Below are positions 22,930-30,661 of a DNA stretch of 64,000 bases, one piece after another (position 1 is the first letter of the stretch; each line of letters begins with the position of its first letter). The position numbers were made by a program, and so were the translations under genes. Source of the DNA: Ruminococcaceae bacterium UBA7217 (lineage in GTDB: Bacteria > Bacillota > Clostridia > Oscillospirales > Acutalibacteraceae); assembly GCA_002490425.1 (NCBI GenBank), contig DKTZ01000007.1:83243-147242 (forward strand). The letters are read 5' to 3'. The notes beneath the pieces are model-generated. The model was not told the DNA's origin. It saw nothing but the letters and a program-made list of their open reading frames with translations, and made no database searches.

Positions 22930-23907
22930 ATGGAAGAAAATCGAATTGATATAAAAGAAAATTATATATACAAGCTCGATAATGAACTATTGGAGATATT
23001 ATTAAAAGATCGTTCTTCAAAGAAAAACATTATTTGGGCTACAGATAACTATGCGCATAAAGGGTTCGGCTATCAGTTTTCAGACGAAATATCTATTATG
23101 GCGATTACCGGTCATAAAGGTGGCGTAGTAAAGCCGAGAACCGAAAAATCCAAAAAGGAACAAGCAGATCGCATTCGTGATAAAGCGGAAGTGTTCACGC
23201 CTTCATGGATCTGTAACAAACAGAATAATCTCGTGGATAACGCGTGGTTCGGTACAGATTTTGTGTTCAACGAGGAAACAGAAAAGACTTGGATATCAAC
23301 CACCGAGCCGATCGTGTTCCCCACCGCCACAGGCAAGACATGGCAAGATTATATTAACGATGTTCGCTTGGAAATCACCTGCGGTGAAGCACCGTACCTT
23401 GTTAGCCGTTACGACACCGTCAGCGGATATATGATAGAACTTTCACAGCGTATTGGCTTGCTTGACAGAAAACTTCGTGTTGTAAGCGAGAATGCACAGA
23501 CAGAGGAAGAGTGGCTCAAATGGGCGATCAAGTCCTTTCAAAACACCTATGGCTACGATTGGCAGGGCGACAATGTGCTTCTGGCGCGAGAGAACCTACT
23601 TTTTACTTTCATCGATTACTACAAAGCAAAGTTTGATAAAAACCCCGATATTGATATTCTGAAGAAAATTGCCGAAATTCTCTCGTGGAATATATGGCAG
23701 ATGGACGGCTTGAAATTCGTAATCCCCGAAAGTTGCAAAGAGGTAGAAGAAGGACAGCTCACATTATTTGATATGAATACTGAAAAGCAGCCTTGTCCCG
23801 GATGTGCCAAGAACGATCCTTATGCACACACAGGAATTTACTGTATCATTAAGGATTGGAAGGCAAACAAGAAGGTCACCTTCGTGTCCCTCCTAAAAAA
23901 AGATTGA
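22930..23907 (+). CDS. DNA methyltransferase-like protein (restriction subunit M-like)
   Basis: A 325-residue protein with the signatures of gamma-class N6-adenine methyltransferases. EVFTPSWICNKQNNLVD near residue 80 corresponds to the FTP motif X, and LEITCGEAPYLVSRYD near residue 155 corresponds to the SAM-binding motif I (E-x-x-CG). The usual catalytic NPPY is not evident, so activity is uncertain. The C terminus has a CPGC...C metal-ligand-like cluster and the stretch GIYCIIKDWKANKKVTF, which I recall from homologues. ATG 22930 follows GTGAGG. The helicase gene follows 10 bp after its stop. No HsdS-like specificity subunit is present. Confidence 0.75.
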   Translation: MEENRIDIKENYIYKLDNELLEILLKDRSSKKNIIWATDNYAHKGFGYQFSDEISIMAITGHKGGVVKPRTEKSKKEQADRIRDKAEVFTPSWICNKQNNLVDNAWFGTDFVFNEETEKTWISTTEPIVFPTATGKTWQDYINDVRLEITCGEAPYLVSRYDTVSGYMIELSQRIGLLDRKLRVVSENAQTEEEWLKWAIKSFQNTYGYDWQGDNVLLARENLLFTFIDYYKAKFDKNPDIDILKKIAEILSWNIWQMDGLKFVIPESCKEVEEGQLTLFDMNTEKQPCPGCAKNDPYAHTGIYCIIKDWKANKKVTFVSLLKKD

Positions 23908-23917
23908 TTGGAGCATT

Positions 23918-26197
23918 ATGATGAAAGATTTAAGCATACTTGACAGCTTAATAACAGATCGTGTAGAACCTCATATATATGCTTTTACCACGAATACAAT
24001 TCCGAACTATCTGAAGGTTGGCGATACCTACCGTCCCGTGTCCAAGCGACTCAGCGAATGGCGTGAGTATTTTCCGAATCTTGAGCAGAAATTTGAAGGC
24101 AGCGCAAAAATCACCGAGGATGTGTATTTCCGTGATTTTGCGGTTCATTACTTCTTGGAATCGGAAAAGCGTAGAATCCGTCTTGAACCAACAGATCTCC
24201 CCGAAGGAGTATATTATTCAAGAGAATTCTTTAGAGAAGCAACCGTAGGTGACGTGGAAGAAGCAATCGCCGATATCAACGACGATTACCACAGCAAAAC
24301 AGGCAGATATCATTACTATGATGCTAAAACGCAACTGCCCACCACGGAGAAATATGCTTCCACAGGTGAGTGGTTTCCCCGTCCGAATCAGCAGGCAACC
24401 ATAGATGCGTTTAAGAGAGCTGTCGATAATGGCAGAACGCATCTGCTTATGTATGCCGTTATGCGTTTTGGTAAATCTTTTACCTCTATGTGCTGTGCCA
24501 AGGAAATGGGTGCAAAGCTTGTTGTCGTTGTGTCTGCAAAGGCTGACGTGCGTGACGAGTGGCGTAAGACAGTTGAAAGTGCAGAAAACTTCCGAAATGA
24601 TTATGAATTTTTCTCTTCTGCTGATTTGGAGAATAATTATAGCATTGTTACGGATACCCTTGACCATCCTACCGATCCGAAGAAGGTCGTTGTGTTCTTG
24701 ACTTTGCAGGATCTTCAAGGCGAAAATATTAAGGACAAGCACGCCCAAATTTTCGGTCGTAAAATAGACCTTCTTCTCGTCGATGAAACACACTTTGGCG
24801 CAAGAGCTGAAAAATACGGCGCCGTTCTTCGTGCAAGCCAAGGTGAGAAACTTTCCAAGGAAGAAAAATACGCCGTTGAGGATATCTTGGAAAGCACGAA
24901 GGAATTTGATGTTAACGTAACAGTTCACCTCTCCGGTACGCCTTATCGTATTTTGATGAGCGATGAGTTTGATAGAGAGCAGGACTTAATTGCTTTTTAT
25001 CAGTTTACCGATATTGTCCGTGAGCAAGAGGAATGGGATAAAGATAACTTTGCTAAGGACGAGCCGAAAGAAGAATGGGAGAACCCCTATTTCGGTTTTC
25101 CTCAGATGATAAGATTTGCATTTAATCCGAATGAATCCGCACGCAAACGCATGGCTGCTTTGCGTGAAAGCGGTATGTCGGATGCTTTCTCTGCACTCTT
25201 CAAACCGAAATCAGTTGTTAAGGCTGATAACGGAAACCATAAATTGTTCGTTCATGAACAAGAAATCCTTGAATTGCTTGAAGTCATTGACGGCAGCAAG
25301 GAAGATGAAGAACTGCTCGGATTCCTTGATTATGATAAAATTAAGGACGGCAAAATGTGCCGCCATATCGTTGTTGTTCTGCCGTACTGTGCTTCTTGCG
25401 ATGCGCTGGAAGCATTGATCAGAGGCAACGCCGATAAATTTAAGAATCTGAACGACTATGAAATTATCAACATTTCCGGCGTGGACAACCCAAACAGATA
25501 CAAAAAGCCAAGCGATATCAAGAGAGCAATCAACGCCTGTGAAGCAGAAGGAAAGAAAACTATCACCTTGACTGTTAACCGTATGCTGACAGGTAGTACT
25601 GTTCCCGAATGGGATACTATGCTGTTCCTCAAGGATACATCCTCTCCGCAGGAATACGATCAGGCAGTATTTCGCTTGCAGAATCAGTACATAAAGACCT
25701 TTGTGGATGAAAACGGCGAAACAATCAAGTTTAACATGAAGCCGCAGACACTTCTCGTTGATTTTGATCCCGACCGTGTTTTCGTTATGCAAGAGCAAAA
25801 GGCACAGGTTTACAACGTCAATACTGACGAAGCCGGGAACAGCAAGCTCCATGAACGTATCGAGGAAGAACTGCGTATCTCTCCCGTTATCGTAATGAAC
25901 AAGGATAAGGTCGTTCAAATTACGGCAACGGATATATTGAAAACCGTTAGTGAGTATTCCAAAACGCGTGGTGTTGCGGAAGAAACCGTCGAAATCCCTG
26001 TGGATATGTCCTTGCTTGATATTGCAGCTATCCGTGCGGCTATTGAGCGTGAAAACGAGCTCGGTTCGAAAGCGGGTCTTACCATCAAGGGTGCAGATGG
26101 CGATGGTGACGATATGGATACGCCCGAAGATGACGATGCGACCGATATAGATTTAAAGAACAGTTCACTTGAAAACTTTTTCAAGAGGAATCTATGA
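23918..26197 (+). CDS. SF2 DEAD/DEAH-type helicase with putative GIY-YIG-like N-terminal domain
   Basis: A 759-residue protein. N terminus (about 15-90) opens HIYAFTTNTIPNYLKVGDT...RLSEW, reminiscent of the T5orf172/GIY-YIG nuclease fold, though the canonical GIY and YIG letters are altered. The helicase core has a P-loop-like MRFGKSF (motif I, about residue 185), DETH (motif II, in LLLVDETHFGA), SGTPYR (motif III, about 340) and QEYDQAVFRLQNQ (motif VI). The C terminus is Asp-rich. It lies directly after the methyltransferase-like gene, suggesting a restriction-like complex in which the N domain cuts. At 759 residues it is somewhat short for such helicases. Confidence 0.82.
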   Translation: MMKDLSILDSLITDRVEPHIYAFTTNTIPNYLKVGDTYRPVSKRLSEWREYFPNLEQKFEGSAKITEDVYFRDFAVHYFLESEKRRIRLEPTDLPEGVYYSREFFREATVGDVEEAIADINDDYHSKTGRYHYYDAKTQLPTTEKYASTGEWFPRPNQQATIDAFKRAVDNGRTHLLMYAVMRFGKSFTSMCCAKEMGAKLVVVVSAKADVRDEWRKTVESAENFRNDYEFFSSADLENNYSIVTDTLDHPTDPKKVVVFLTLQDLQGENIKDKHAQIFGRKIDLLLVDETHFGARAEKYGAVLRASQGEKLSKEEKYAVEDILESTKEFDVNVTVHLSGTPYRILMSDEFDREQDLIAFYQFTDIVREQEEWDKDNFAKDEPKEEWENPYFGFPQMIRFAFNPNESARKRMAALRESGMSDAFSALFKPKSVVKADNGNHKLFVHEQEILELLEVIDGSKEDEELLGFLDYDKIKDGKMCRHIVVVLPYCASCDALEALIRGNADKFKNLNDYEIINISGVDNPNRYKKPSDIKRAINACEAEGKKTITLTVNRMLTGSTVPEWDTMLFLKDTSSPQEYDQAVFRLQNQYIKTFVDENGETIKFNMKPQTLLVDFDPDRVFVMQEQKAQVYNVNTDEAGNSKLHERIEEELRISPVIVMNKDKVVQITATDILKTVSEYSKTRGVAEETVEIPVDMSLLDIAAIRAAIERENELGSKAGLTIKGADGDGDDMDTPEDDDATDIDLKNSSLENFFKRNL

Positions 26198-26216
26198 TTA
26201 AGTAGATGGAGCGAAA

Positions 26217-26561
26217 ATGACAGATTACTTAAAAATATACGAAAAATTCAAAGATGTCAGAGAGGTTAAGGATTACATCGACGATGTAATCCTCCTCCGA
26301 CATTATTATGCAACACAGCAGTATTCTCAAATGCAAGATCATATTTGCAAGTTGATGAACAAGTATATTGTTGAAACTTTTGCTTGGAATGCTGTGAATA
26401 CTTCTCAGCCGACAACAGTTGAGCAATCCTACATTAACGCCGAGTACTTTTTGCAGACACAAGGCGCAAAAATAATTGCAGAAAAGGTAAAGGATTATGC
26501 TCAACGATTGAACGATGGTGAAAAGACAATTATCGAATTTTTGATTAAGCCGATGGAGTGA
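26217..26561 (+). CDS. Small helical protein of the island operon
   Basis: A 114-residue soluble protein, entirely helical and rich in Tyr/Gln, with no membrane segments or metal motifs. It starts 19 bp after the helicase stop, with a GGAGCGAAA site, and ends 4 bp before the next small gene, so it belongs to the same transcription unit. I recognise no family. It may be an accessory subunit of the helicase/methyltransferase pair. Confidence 0.65.
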   Translation: MTDYLKIYEKFKDVREVKDYIDDVILLRHYYATQQYSQMQDHICKLMNKYIVETFAWNAVNTSQPTTVEQSYINAEYFLQTQGAKIIAEKVKDYAQRLNDGEKTIIEFLIKPME

Positions 26562-26565
26562 AAAC

Positions 26566-26830
26566 ATGACATTACAACAAATAGAAAAAATAAAAGCTAC
26601 CATAAGCAAGTTGGAAAATTTGAAAACGAAGCCAACGCCTACGGATATTAGCCGAGTTGATTCTTCTTTGGAAAACTTTTTCCATGAGCTTTATAAGTCC
26701 CCTTATGGAGTCAAAGGAATCAAAAGGTAAGCGGTGGGCGAAGATTAGAGACGTTTTCAAGTGGGTTGCAGAGCAAGGGATACAGGTGGCAAGTATCATT
26801 GTTCCTTTACTTGCCACTACGATCAAATAA
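26566..26830 (+). pseudogene. Small coiled-coil/membrane protein, probably frameshifted
   Basis: Two overlapping frames read as one broken gene. ATG 26566 to TAA 26730 (54 residues, coiled coil QQIEKIKATISKLENLKTK, then SSLENFFHELYKSP). A second frame from ATG 26705 to TAA 26830 (41 residues) has a basic amphipathic part (KGKRWAKIRDVFKWVAEQG) and a hydrophobic tail (VASIIVPLLATTI). A one-base shift around 26700-26730 would join them into a protein of about 87 residues with a single membrane anchor. Programmed frameshifting or two overlapping genes are alternatives. Note SSLENFF is also found at the end of the helicase. Confidence 0.5.
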
Positions 26831-26872
26831 CCAAAGAAAAGATTGCACAGGTGGAGGTGATTTTGAAAATAT

Positions 26873-28462
26873 ATGAAAATCGTAAAAACTATGCAAGGAA
26901 AGGAATTCTTGTTTGACAACAAGTTTTCAAAAAACAGAATAGGACCAAATGATAGAAAACTTGACAGTTTTCTTCGTTTCAAATACAAATTCGTAAAATT
27001 CTTTCATCTTAAAAAACTTATCAGTAAAAAGGCGTGGTATCGTTGTTTGGAACATCATTGGGAAAGCAGAAACAGAAAACCAAACTCTTTTGAAAAGAAA
27101 CGCTTATCTGAAAACATTCGCCTAACCTCAAAGGATCTTACTTTAAAAGAACTCGTCATATACGATTTAATACCTAAAGAATATCTCGAGGATTTTAAGG
27201 AAAAATACTTAATTTTCAAAGCAACCTTTTCTAATGCCTCAATGTTCAATCGTCCGCAAAAAGATATTAACGATGCTTTTATTAAGATGGCATCTACAAG
27301 AGTATCCGGCAGTTGGTACAATCTTGATCATTTTGGGATTAAAGATTCTACGGCATTAGGTGGTCGCTTTGAGTATTTTCGTATGGAAGCTATCGGTTTG
27401 ACCGAATCGTTTTTCATCATACGGTATGTACTTCATGTCAATGAAAATGCGAACAAAGAATTAGAAAAGATATTGAAAGCAAATGTGTACAAAGAGGTTG
27501 TTTGCATTTCCAACGATAAGTGGTGGAAGAAAAAAAGCTTTGCAGGTTGTCAATGCTTTGATTTAGGCGGTGATGCCAAATGCTATGTACTTGAGGACTA
27601 TATTTTAGAACTAAAAGCGTTGTTTTGGGGATTAATATCAAAATATATCCACTCTTTCTTTTTTACATGGGAAAACACTCCGCCGAGCATAGAGATATAT
27701 GCGTCAGAAACTCTGGAAAAAAAGCAAGAAAAGATATTAGAGTTACTATCTTCAAGGCATCACGGCAATAGCGAATACTGCGAAAAACACAAAACTTACT
27801 TTATTCCTTCTGTTTTGTCATATGAGCAAAAACCATTAAATAATTCTAAGATAATAGCAGACGCAAAGCAATTTGAAAGTGATCATGGGTTATATAATTT
27901 TCTTGATATAGAGGAAACTATTTGTAAAAAGATTGCGGATTACTTTTTGTTAGAAGGATTAATTAAACAAGCATCACAGTTGATTTATGAATCGCAACGA
28001 AAAGTCAATCGAAATGCTTATCGCAAGGGTCGATTTAATTCGCTCTTAGATATCAAATTGGATGTAGAAAAGCAATTGTATTTCTATCGTCGATTGTTCC
28101 GTGAATTGAATTCTAAAAAGCCATCAGAAGATCAAATTGCTTATAAATTCGAGAAATATAGTCAATTTTTCACCAACCCACTTGGTGAAAAGCATCCTGA
28201 ATTAGCATCTTACTATTCGTTTGAACATCTTTATAAAGGAGTTTTTTATAACATTGAAGATAAGTATGGTTTAATGGAGTCTGTATATTCTCATTTTGAT
28301 GAAAATGCCAAGATAATTGAAAGTAGGTACAATTATCGAATTGTAAAATGGACTTTTATAGTTGGTGTCGTTTCTTTATTGGCAACGATATTGTTAGCGG
28401 GCGATCCCTGTGTCTTAGACCAATTGTGCGATTTCATAATTGAGTTATTTAAAACGAAGTAA
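26873..28462 (+). CDS. 529-residue protein with C-terminal membrane anchor, unknown family
   Basis: A large orphan. Residues 1-490 look soluble, mixed alpha/beta then long helices (for example YESQRKVNRNAYRKGRFN). A single membrane segment lies at about 493-512 (WTFIVGVVSLLATILLA), followed by a short acidic/basic tail. There is a CxC (GCQCFD) near residue 225. No nuclease, NTPase or protease motif is visible. ATG 26873 follows GGAGGTGA at 13 bp, a long spacing; other starts are possible. It is the last large gene of the candidate defence operon and could be its membrane effector, an inference from position and anchor only. Confidence 0.72.
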   Translation: MKIVKTMQGKEFLFDNKFSKNRIGPNDRKLDSFLRFKYKFVKFFHLKKLISKKAWYRCLEHHWESRNRKPNSFEKKRLSENIRLTSKDLTLKELVIYDLIPKEYLEDFKEKYLIFKATFSNASMFNRPQKDINDAFIKMASTRVSGSWYNLDHFGIKDSTALGGRFEYFRMEAIGLTESFFIIRYVLHVNENANKELEKILKANVYKEVVCISNDKWWKKKSFAGCQCFDLGGDAKCYVLEDYILELKALFWGLISKYIHSFFFTWENTPPSIEIYASETLEKKQEKILELLSSRHHGNSEYCEKHKTYFIPSVLSYEQKPLNNSKIIADAKQFESDHGLYNFLDIEETICKKIADYFLLEGLIKQASQLIYESQRKVNRNAYRKGRFNSLLDIKLDVEKQLYFYRRLFRELNSKKPSEDQIAYKFEKYSQFFTNPLGEKHPELASYYSFEHLYKGVFYNIEDKYGLMESVYSHFDENAKIIESRYNYRIVKWTFIVGVVSLLATILLAGDPCVLDQLCDFIIELFKTK

Positions 28463-28533
28463 GTTTCCCAAAATAATACTGGACTTGTGAAAACCTTTGT
28501 GGTATGTTGTTGTACTGCAAAGGAGGTGCTACA

Positions 28534-28785
28534 ATGGCACGAATAACAGTACAGGATGTGTACAACGGCGCAAAATATGATGTGATGAGTGCGGCAGTGG
28601 CAGACTATCTCAAGAATGGTCGTCCGGCAGAGTATGACGAACGGACTTGGATGGATATGCTGCTCGTAAAACACGCATTAATTGCAGCAGAAAAAATGAA
28701 TAAAGAGGGCGACTCGATATCGGCAATGTTCGATGGTGAGTCGCCCTCTTCTTATGTGAGGTGGGATGAAAATGACAACACTTGA
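28534..28785 (+). CDS. Small mobile-element-associated protein
   Basis: An 83-residue soluble protein. ATG 28534 is preceded by a perfect AAGGAGGTG. Tail DGESPSSYVRWDENDN. Its stop lies 14 bp inside the start region of the next gene, so the two are coupled. Proteins of this size and opening (ARITVQDVYNGAKYDVMSAAVADY) accompany clostridial conjugative or mobilisable elements; I do not know the function. Confidence 0.68.
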   Translation: MARITVQDVYNGAKYDVMSAAVADYLKNGRPAEYDERTWMDMLLVKHALIAAEKMNKEGDSISAMFDGESPSSYVRWDENDNT

Positions 28786-29056
28786 AGATCTGTACTATGG
28801 TAACATCAGTCCGCACGAAAGGTATATAAAGCGCGGTTTGAGAGTTGACCAACTCGTGAAACTTATATGCAAAAACGAGGAAAGCCTAACGGCAACGCTC
28901 ACCCAGCAACAGAAAGAAACCTTTGAAAAGTTCAAAGACTGCCAAAGCGAGTTGTCAGGGCTGACTGAGCGAGATGCATTCAGGGACGGCTTCATCCTTG
29001 CGGTGCGAATAATGGTTGAAGCAATGGAAGGGTTAGAAACGGTGGAAGATATATGA
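28772..29056 (+). CDS. DUF6809-like small protein of mobile elements
   Basis: A 94-residue acidic helical protein starting TTLEDLYYGNISPHERYI, resembling the DUF6809 family commonly found next to integrase genes in clostridial elements. ATG 28772 is 8 bp after GAGGTGG; 28766 is an in-frame alternative. It overlaps the preceding gene by 14 bp. It ends only 14 bp before the integrase remnant. Confidence 0.7.
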   Translation: MTTLEDLYYGNISPHERYIKRGLRVDQLVKLICKNEESLTATLTQQQKETFEKFKDCQSELSGLTERDAFRDGFILAVRIMVEAMEGLETVEDI

Positions 29057-29070
29057 AAAAGATAAGATTG

Positions 29071-29533
29071 CTTCGCTACAACTGCTCTTGCCAACGGTAT
29101 GGATGTAAAAACGCTATCAGCGATCATAGGTCACATTTCATCAGAAACAACCTTGAATATATATACCCATATCACCGACAATATGCAACGCAGTGCAGCC
29201 AACAAAATTGAGCAAGGTTTCGGCAGAAATGAAGGCAGTTTGAGCGAGGACAAGCAAACACCCGACCAAGCGGTAAAAACGCCCGTGAGAGCGAAATTCG
29301 AGCCGAAACAGCCAAAAATCCGCCGCCCCGGAACCGGATGTATATTCCAAATCAGTGCGAACAAATGGGAAGGCAGTTACTCGCCAAAATTGGCAAACGG
29401 AAAGCGTAAGAAGTTCAACATCTATGCTGACACAAGAGAAGAATGCGAGAAAAAGCTTGCGATAATGATTGCAGAGAAGAATGCTGAAATTGCCACGGAG
29501 AAAGAACGGCTCAAGGCAGAACAATCGGCATAA
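29071..29533 (+). pseudogene. C-terminal remnant of a tyrosine recombinase/integrase
   Basis: In frame from 29071: FATTALANGMDVKTLSAIIGH...NIYTHITDNMQ, the last part of a tyrosine recombinase catalytic domain with the GH motif and the tyrosine nucleophile (NIYTH). The Arg-I and HxxR boxes and the whole N terminus are gone; an in-frame stop (29063) lies just upstream. After about residue 70 an extra region (RRPGTGCIFQISANKWEGSYSPK...) resembles the AP2-like DNA-binding domain of such integrases. The remnant is directly abutted by DUF6809, which indicates a deletion. Confidence 0.78.
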
Positions 29534-29541
29534 TGCAAACG

Positions 29542-29568
29542 GCGGTAAGGAATAAAAATCCTTACCGC
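29542..29568 (+). terminator. Hairpin after integrase remnant
   Basis: GCGGTAAGG and CCTTACCGC form a 9-bp stem around a 9-base loop, followed by TTGACTTTT. The T-tract overlaps the -35 of the next promoter. Confidence 0.65.
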
Positions 29569-29616
29569 TTGACTTTTGTATGAAATCGTACTATATTATG
29601 TAAGTACGATTTCATA
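29569..29616 (+). promoter_or_regulatory. Promoter flanked by a 13-bp inverted repeat (TetR-like operator) before the MATE fragment
   Basis: TTGACT (29569-29574), 17 bp, TATATT (29592-29597). The arms TATGAAATCGTAC (29579-29591) and GTACGATTTCATA (29604-29616) are exact inverted repeats enclosing the -10 box. This is typical of TetR/MarR control of efflux genes; no such regulator remains nearby. Confidence 0.7.
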
Positions 29617-29630
29617 CTCGGAGGCTTATT

Positions 29631-30164
29631 ATGAAGAATTCTTATCAGGATAAAATTCACAGAGTCAGTATGATTTTCTCGGCGGCGTATGTAGGATATT
29701 CCATCGGTGTTGCGCCAGTAATCGGTTATCACGATGGCGCACAGAATCACGATGAGCTGAAAAGTCTGCTTCGCAAAAGCCTTATTATGATCGGTCTGGT
29801 CGGTGTCGCTATGACCGTATCTGCCGAGTTGTTGGCTGTGCCACTTGCAGAAATATTCGTTGGATATGATACAGAACTGATGGAACTGACAATTTCGGGC
29901 TTCCGTATTTTTGCATTGTCCTTTGGTTTTATGGGATATGCAATTTTCGCTTCGGGCTTCTTCACGGCACTCAATGATGGTGTAACCTCTGCTATCATCT
30001 CTTTCCTGCGTACATTTGTATTTCAATGCGCTGCTGTTTTGCTCCTGCCGCTTGTGTGGGAGATTGACGGTGTTTGGATTTCCATTGTAGTAGCGGAAGT
30101 GTCGGCAGTTGTAATAAGTGCGATTTTTGTTGTAATCAAGAAAAATAAGTATCATTATTATTGA
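29631..30164 (+). pseudogene. Truncated MATE-family transporter (C-terminal part)
   Basis: 177 residues matching only the C-terminal portion of MATE efflux proteins (GYSIGVAPVIGYHDGAQNHDELKSLLRKS, then about five membrane helices); the usual length is about 450. The start ATG and its GGAGG site directly follow a regulated promoter, so an internal deletion probably fused the original start region to the C-terminal half. An intact MATE gene with different sequence is at 59095. Confidence 0.75.
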
Positions 30165-30183
30165 AAACACATATGAACACAAT

Positions 30184-30216
30184 GAGGGCTGACCCAATAT
30201 TATGGTTAGCCCTCAA
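30184..30216 (+). terminator. Terminator after the MATE fragment
   Basis: GAGGGCTGACC and GGTTAGCCCTC pair (one mismatch) around a 9-base loop, followed by AAATTTT. Confidence 0.75.
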
Positions 30217-30335
30217 ATTTTGAGCCGCAGTAATCAAAGAAAAAGAGATTTTGCAGGCCACATTTGATTATGTGGTCGTAAAAAATGCGATTTTCTCAAA
30301 AGTGGCTGCAAAACACCTAAAATGCATAAAAAAAT

Positions 30336-30371
30336 TGACCGAAAGTGGAGGCAAAACCTCAAAATTCGGTC
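30336..30371 (-). terminator. Terminator of the intact tRNA-Pro
   Basis: On the minus strand TTGACCGAA and TTCGGTCAA pair around a loop of about 20 bases and are followed by a long run of T. It lies directly downstream of the tRNA-Pro at 30378. Confidence 0.75.
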
Positions 30372-30377
30372 AAAATT

Positions 30378-30453
30378 TGGTCGGAGTGACAGGGTTCGAA
30401 CCTGCGGCATCGACATCCCAAATGTCGCGCGCTACCAACTGCGCCACACCCCG
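30378..30453 (-). tRNA. tRNA-Pro(UGG), complete
   Basis: A 76-nt cloverleaf: acceptor CGGGGTG/CACTCCG (one G-U), D arm GCGC/GCGC, anticodon stem CGACA/TGTCG with loop TTTGGGA (anticodon TGG), T arm GCAGG-TTCGAAC-CCTGT, and encoded CCA. It lies inside the island about 170 bp from its right end. Its anticodon stem differs from the split copy (CTTGC/GCAAG), so it is a distinct gene and could replace the disrupted one. Confidence 0.95.
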
Positions 30454-30623
30454 AAATATTTAATTTTATGCTCGGATTTTTACAGAAATTCCGCAACTGT
30501 GGGACACTATGTGGTCGTAAGCCTATTATAGCATATTTTCTAAAAATGTGAAAGCGGAAAAACCGCAGTATTAAAGGCTTTTTTGAGGTGTCTGGGATTT
30601 TGCTTGAATTACCTATCTCACAG

Positions 30624-30661
30624 TCCCAAAGCAAGCGCGCTACCAACTGCGCTACACCCCG
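30624..30661 (-). pseudogene. 5' half of the split tRNA-Pro(UGG) (right att site)
   Basis: On the minus strand: acceptor CGGGGTG, D arm, CTTGC and the loop TTTGGGA (38 nt). After TTTGGGA the sequence diverges (CTGTG), so the anticodon stem cannot close and no T arm follows. Joined with 21170-21214 over the shared TTTGGGA it restores 76 nt with a perfect CTTGC/GCAAG stem. Confidence 0.88.

Larger units (their letters stand above)
21170..30661. mobile_element. Integrated island in tRNA-Pro(UGG), about 9.4 kb
   Basis: Bounded by the two halves of one tRNA-Pro gene with a 7-bp TCCCAAA direct repeat (21208-21214 and 30624-30630), as left by a tyrosine recombinase. Cargo is a candidate defence operon. 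Further short repeats near both ends (GAGCCGCAGTA...CAAAGAA and ATGTGGTCGTAA) could be arm sites. The only recombinase left is a truncated integrase tail at 29071, so the island is probably immobile. A complete tRNA-Pro lies inside near the right end. Confidence 0.8.

Noticed and set aside
22930..26197. Ordinary type I or type III restriction-modification system
   Set aside because: No HsdS-like specificity subunit, no visible NPPY in the methyltransferase-like protein, and additional small and membrane genes; I keep it as an uncharacterised candidate instead.
30251..30646. Open frames over the tRNA-Pro region on both strands
   Set aside because: They are accidental frames across structured RNA and repeats, with no ribosome-binding sites.
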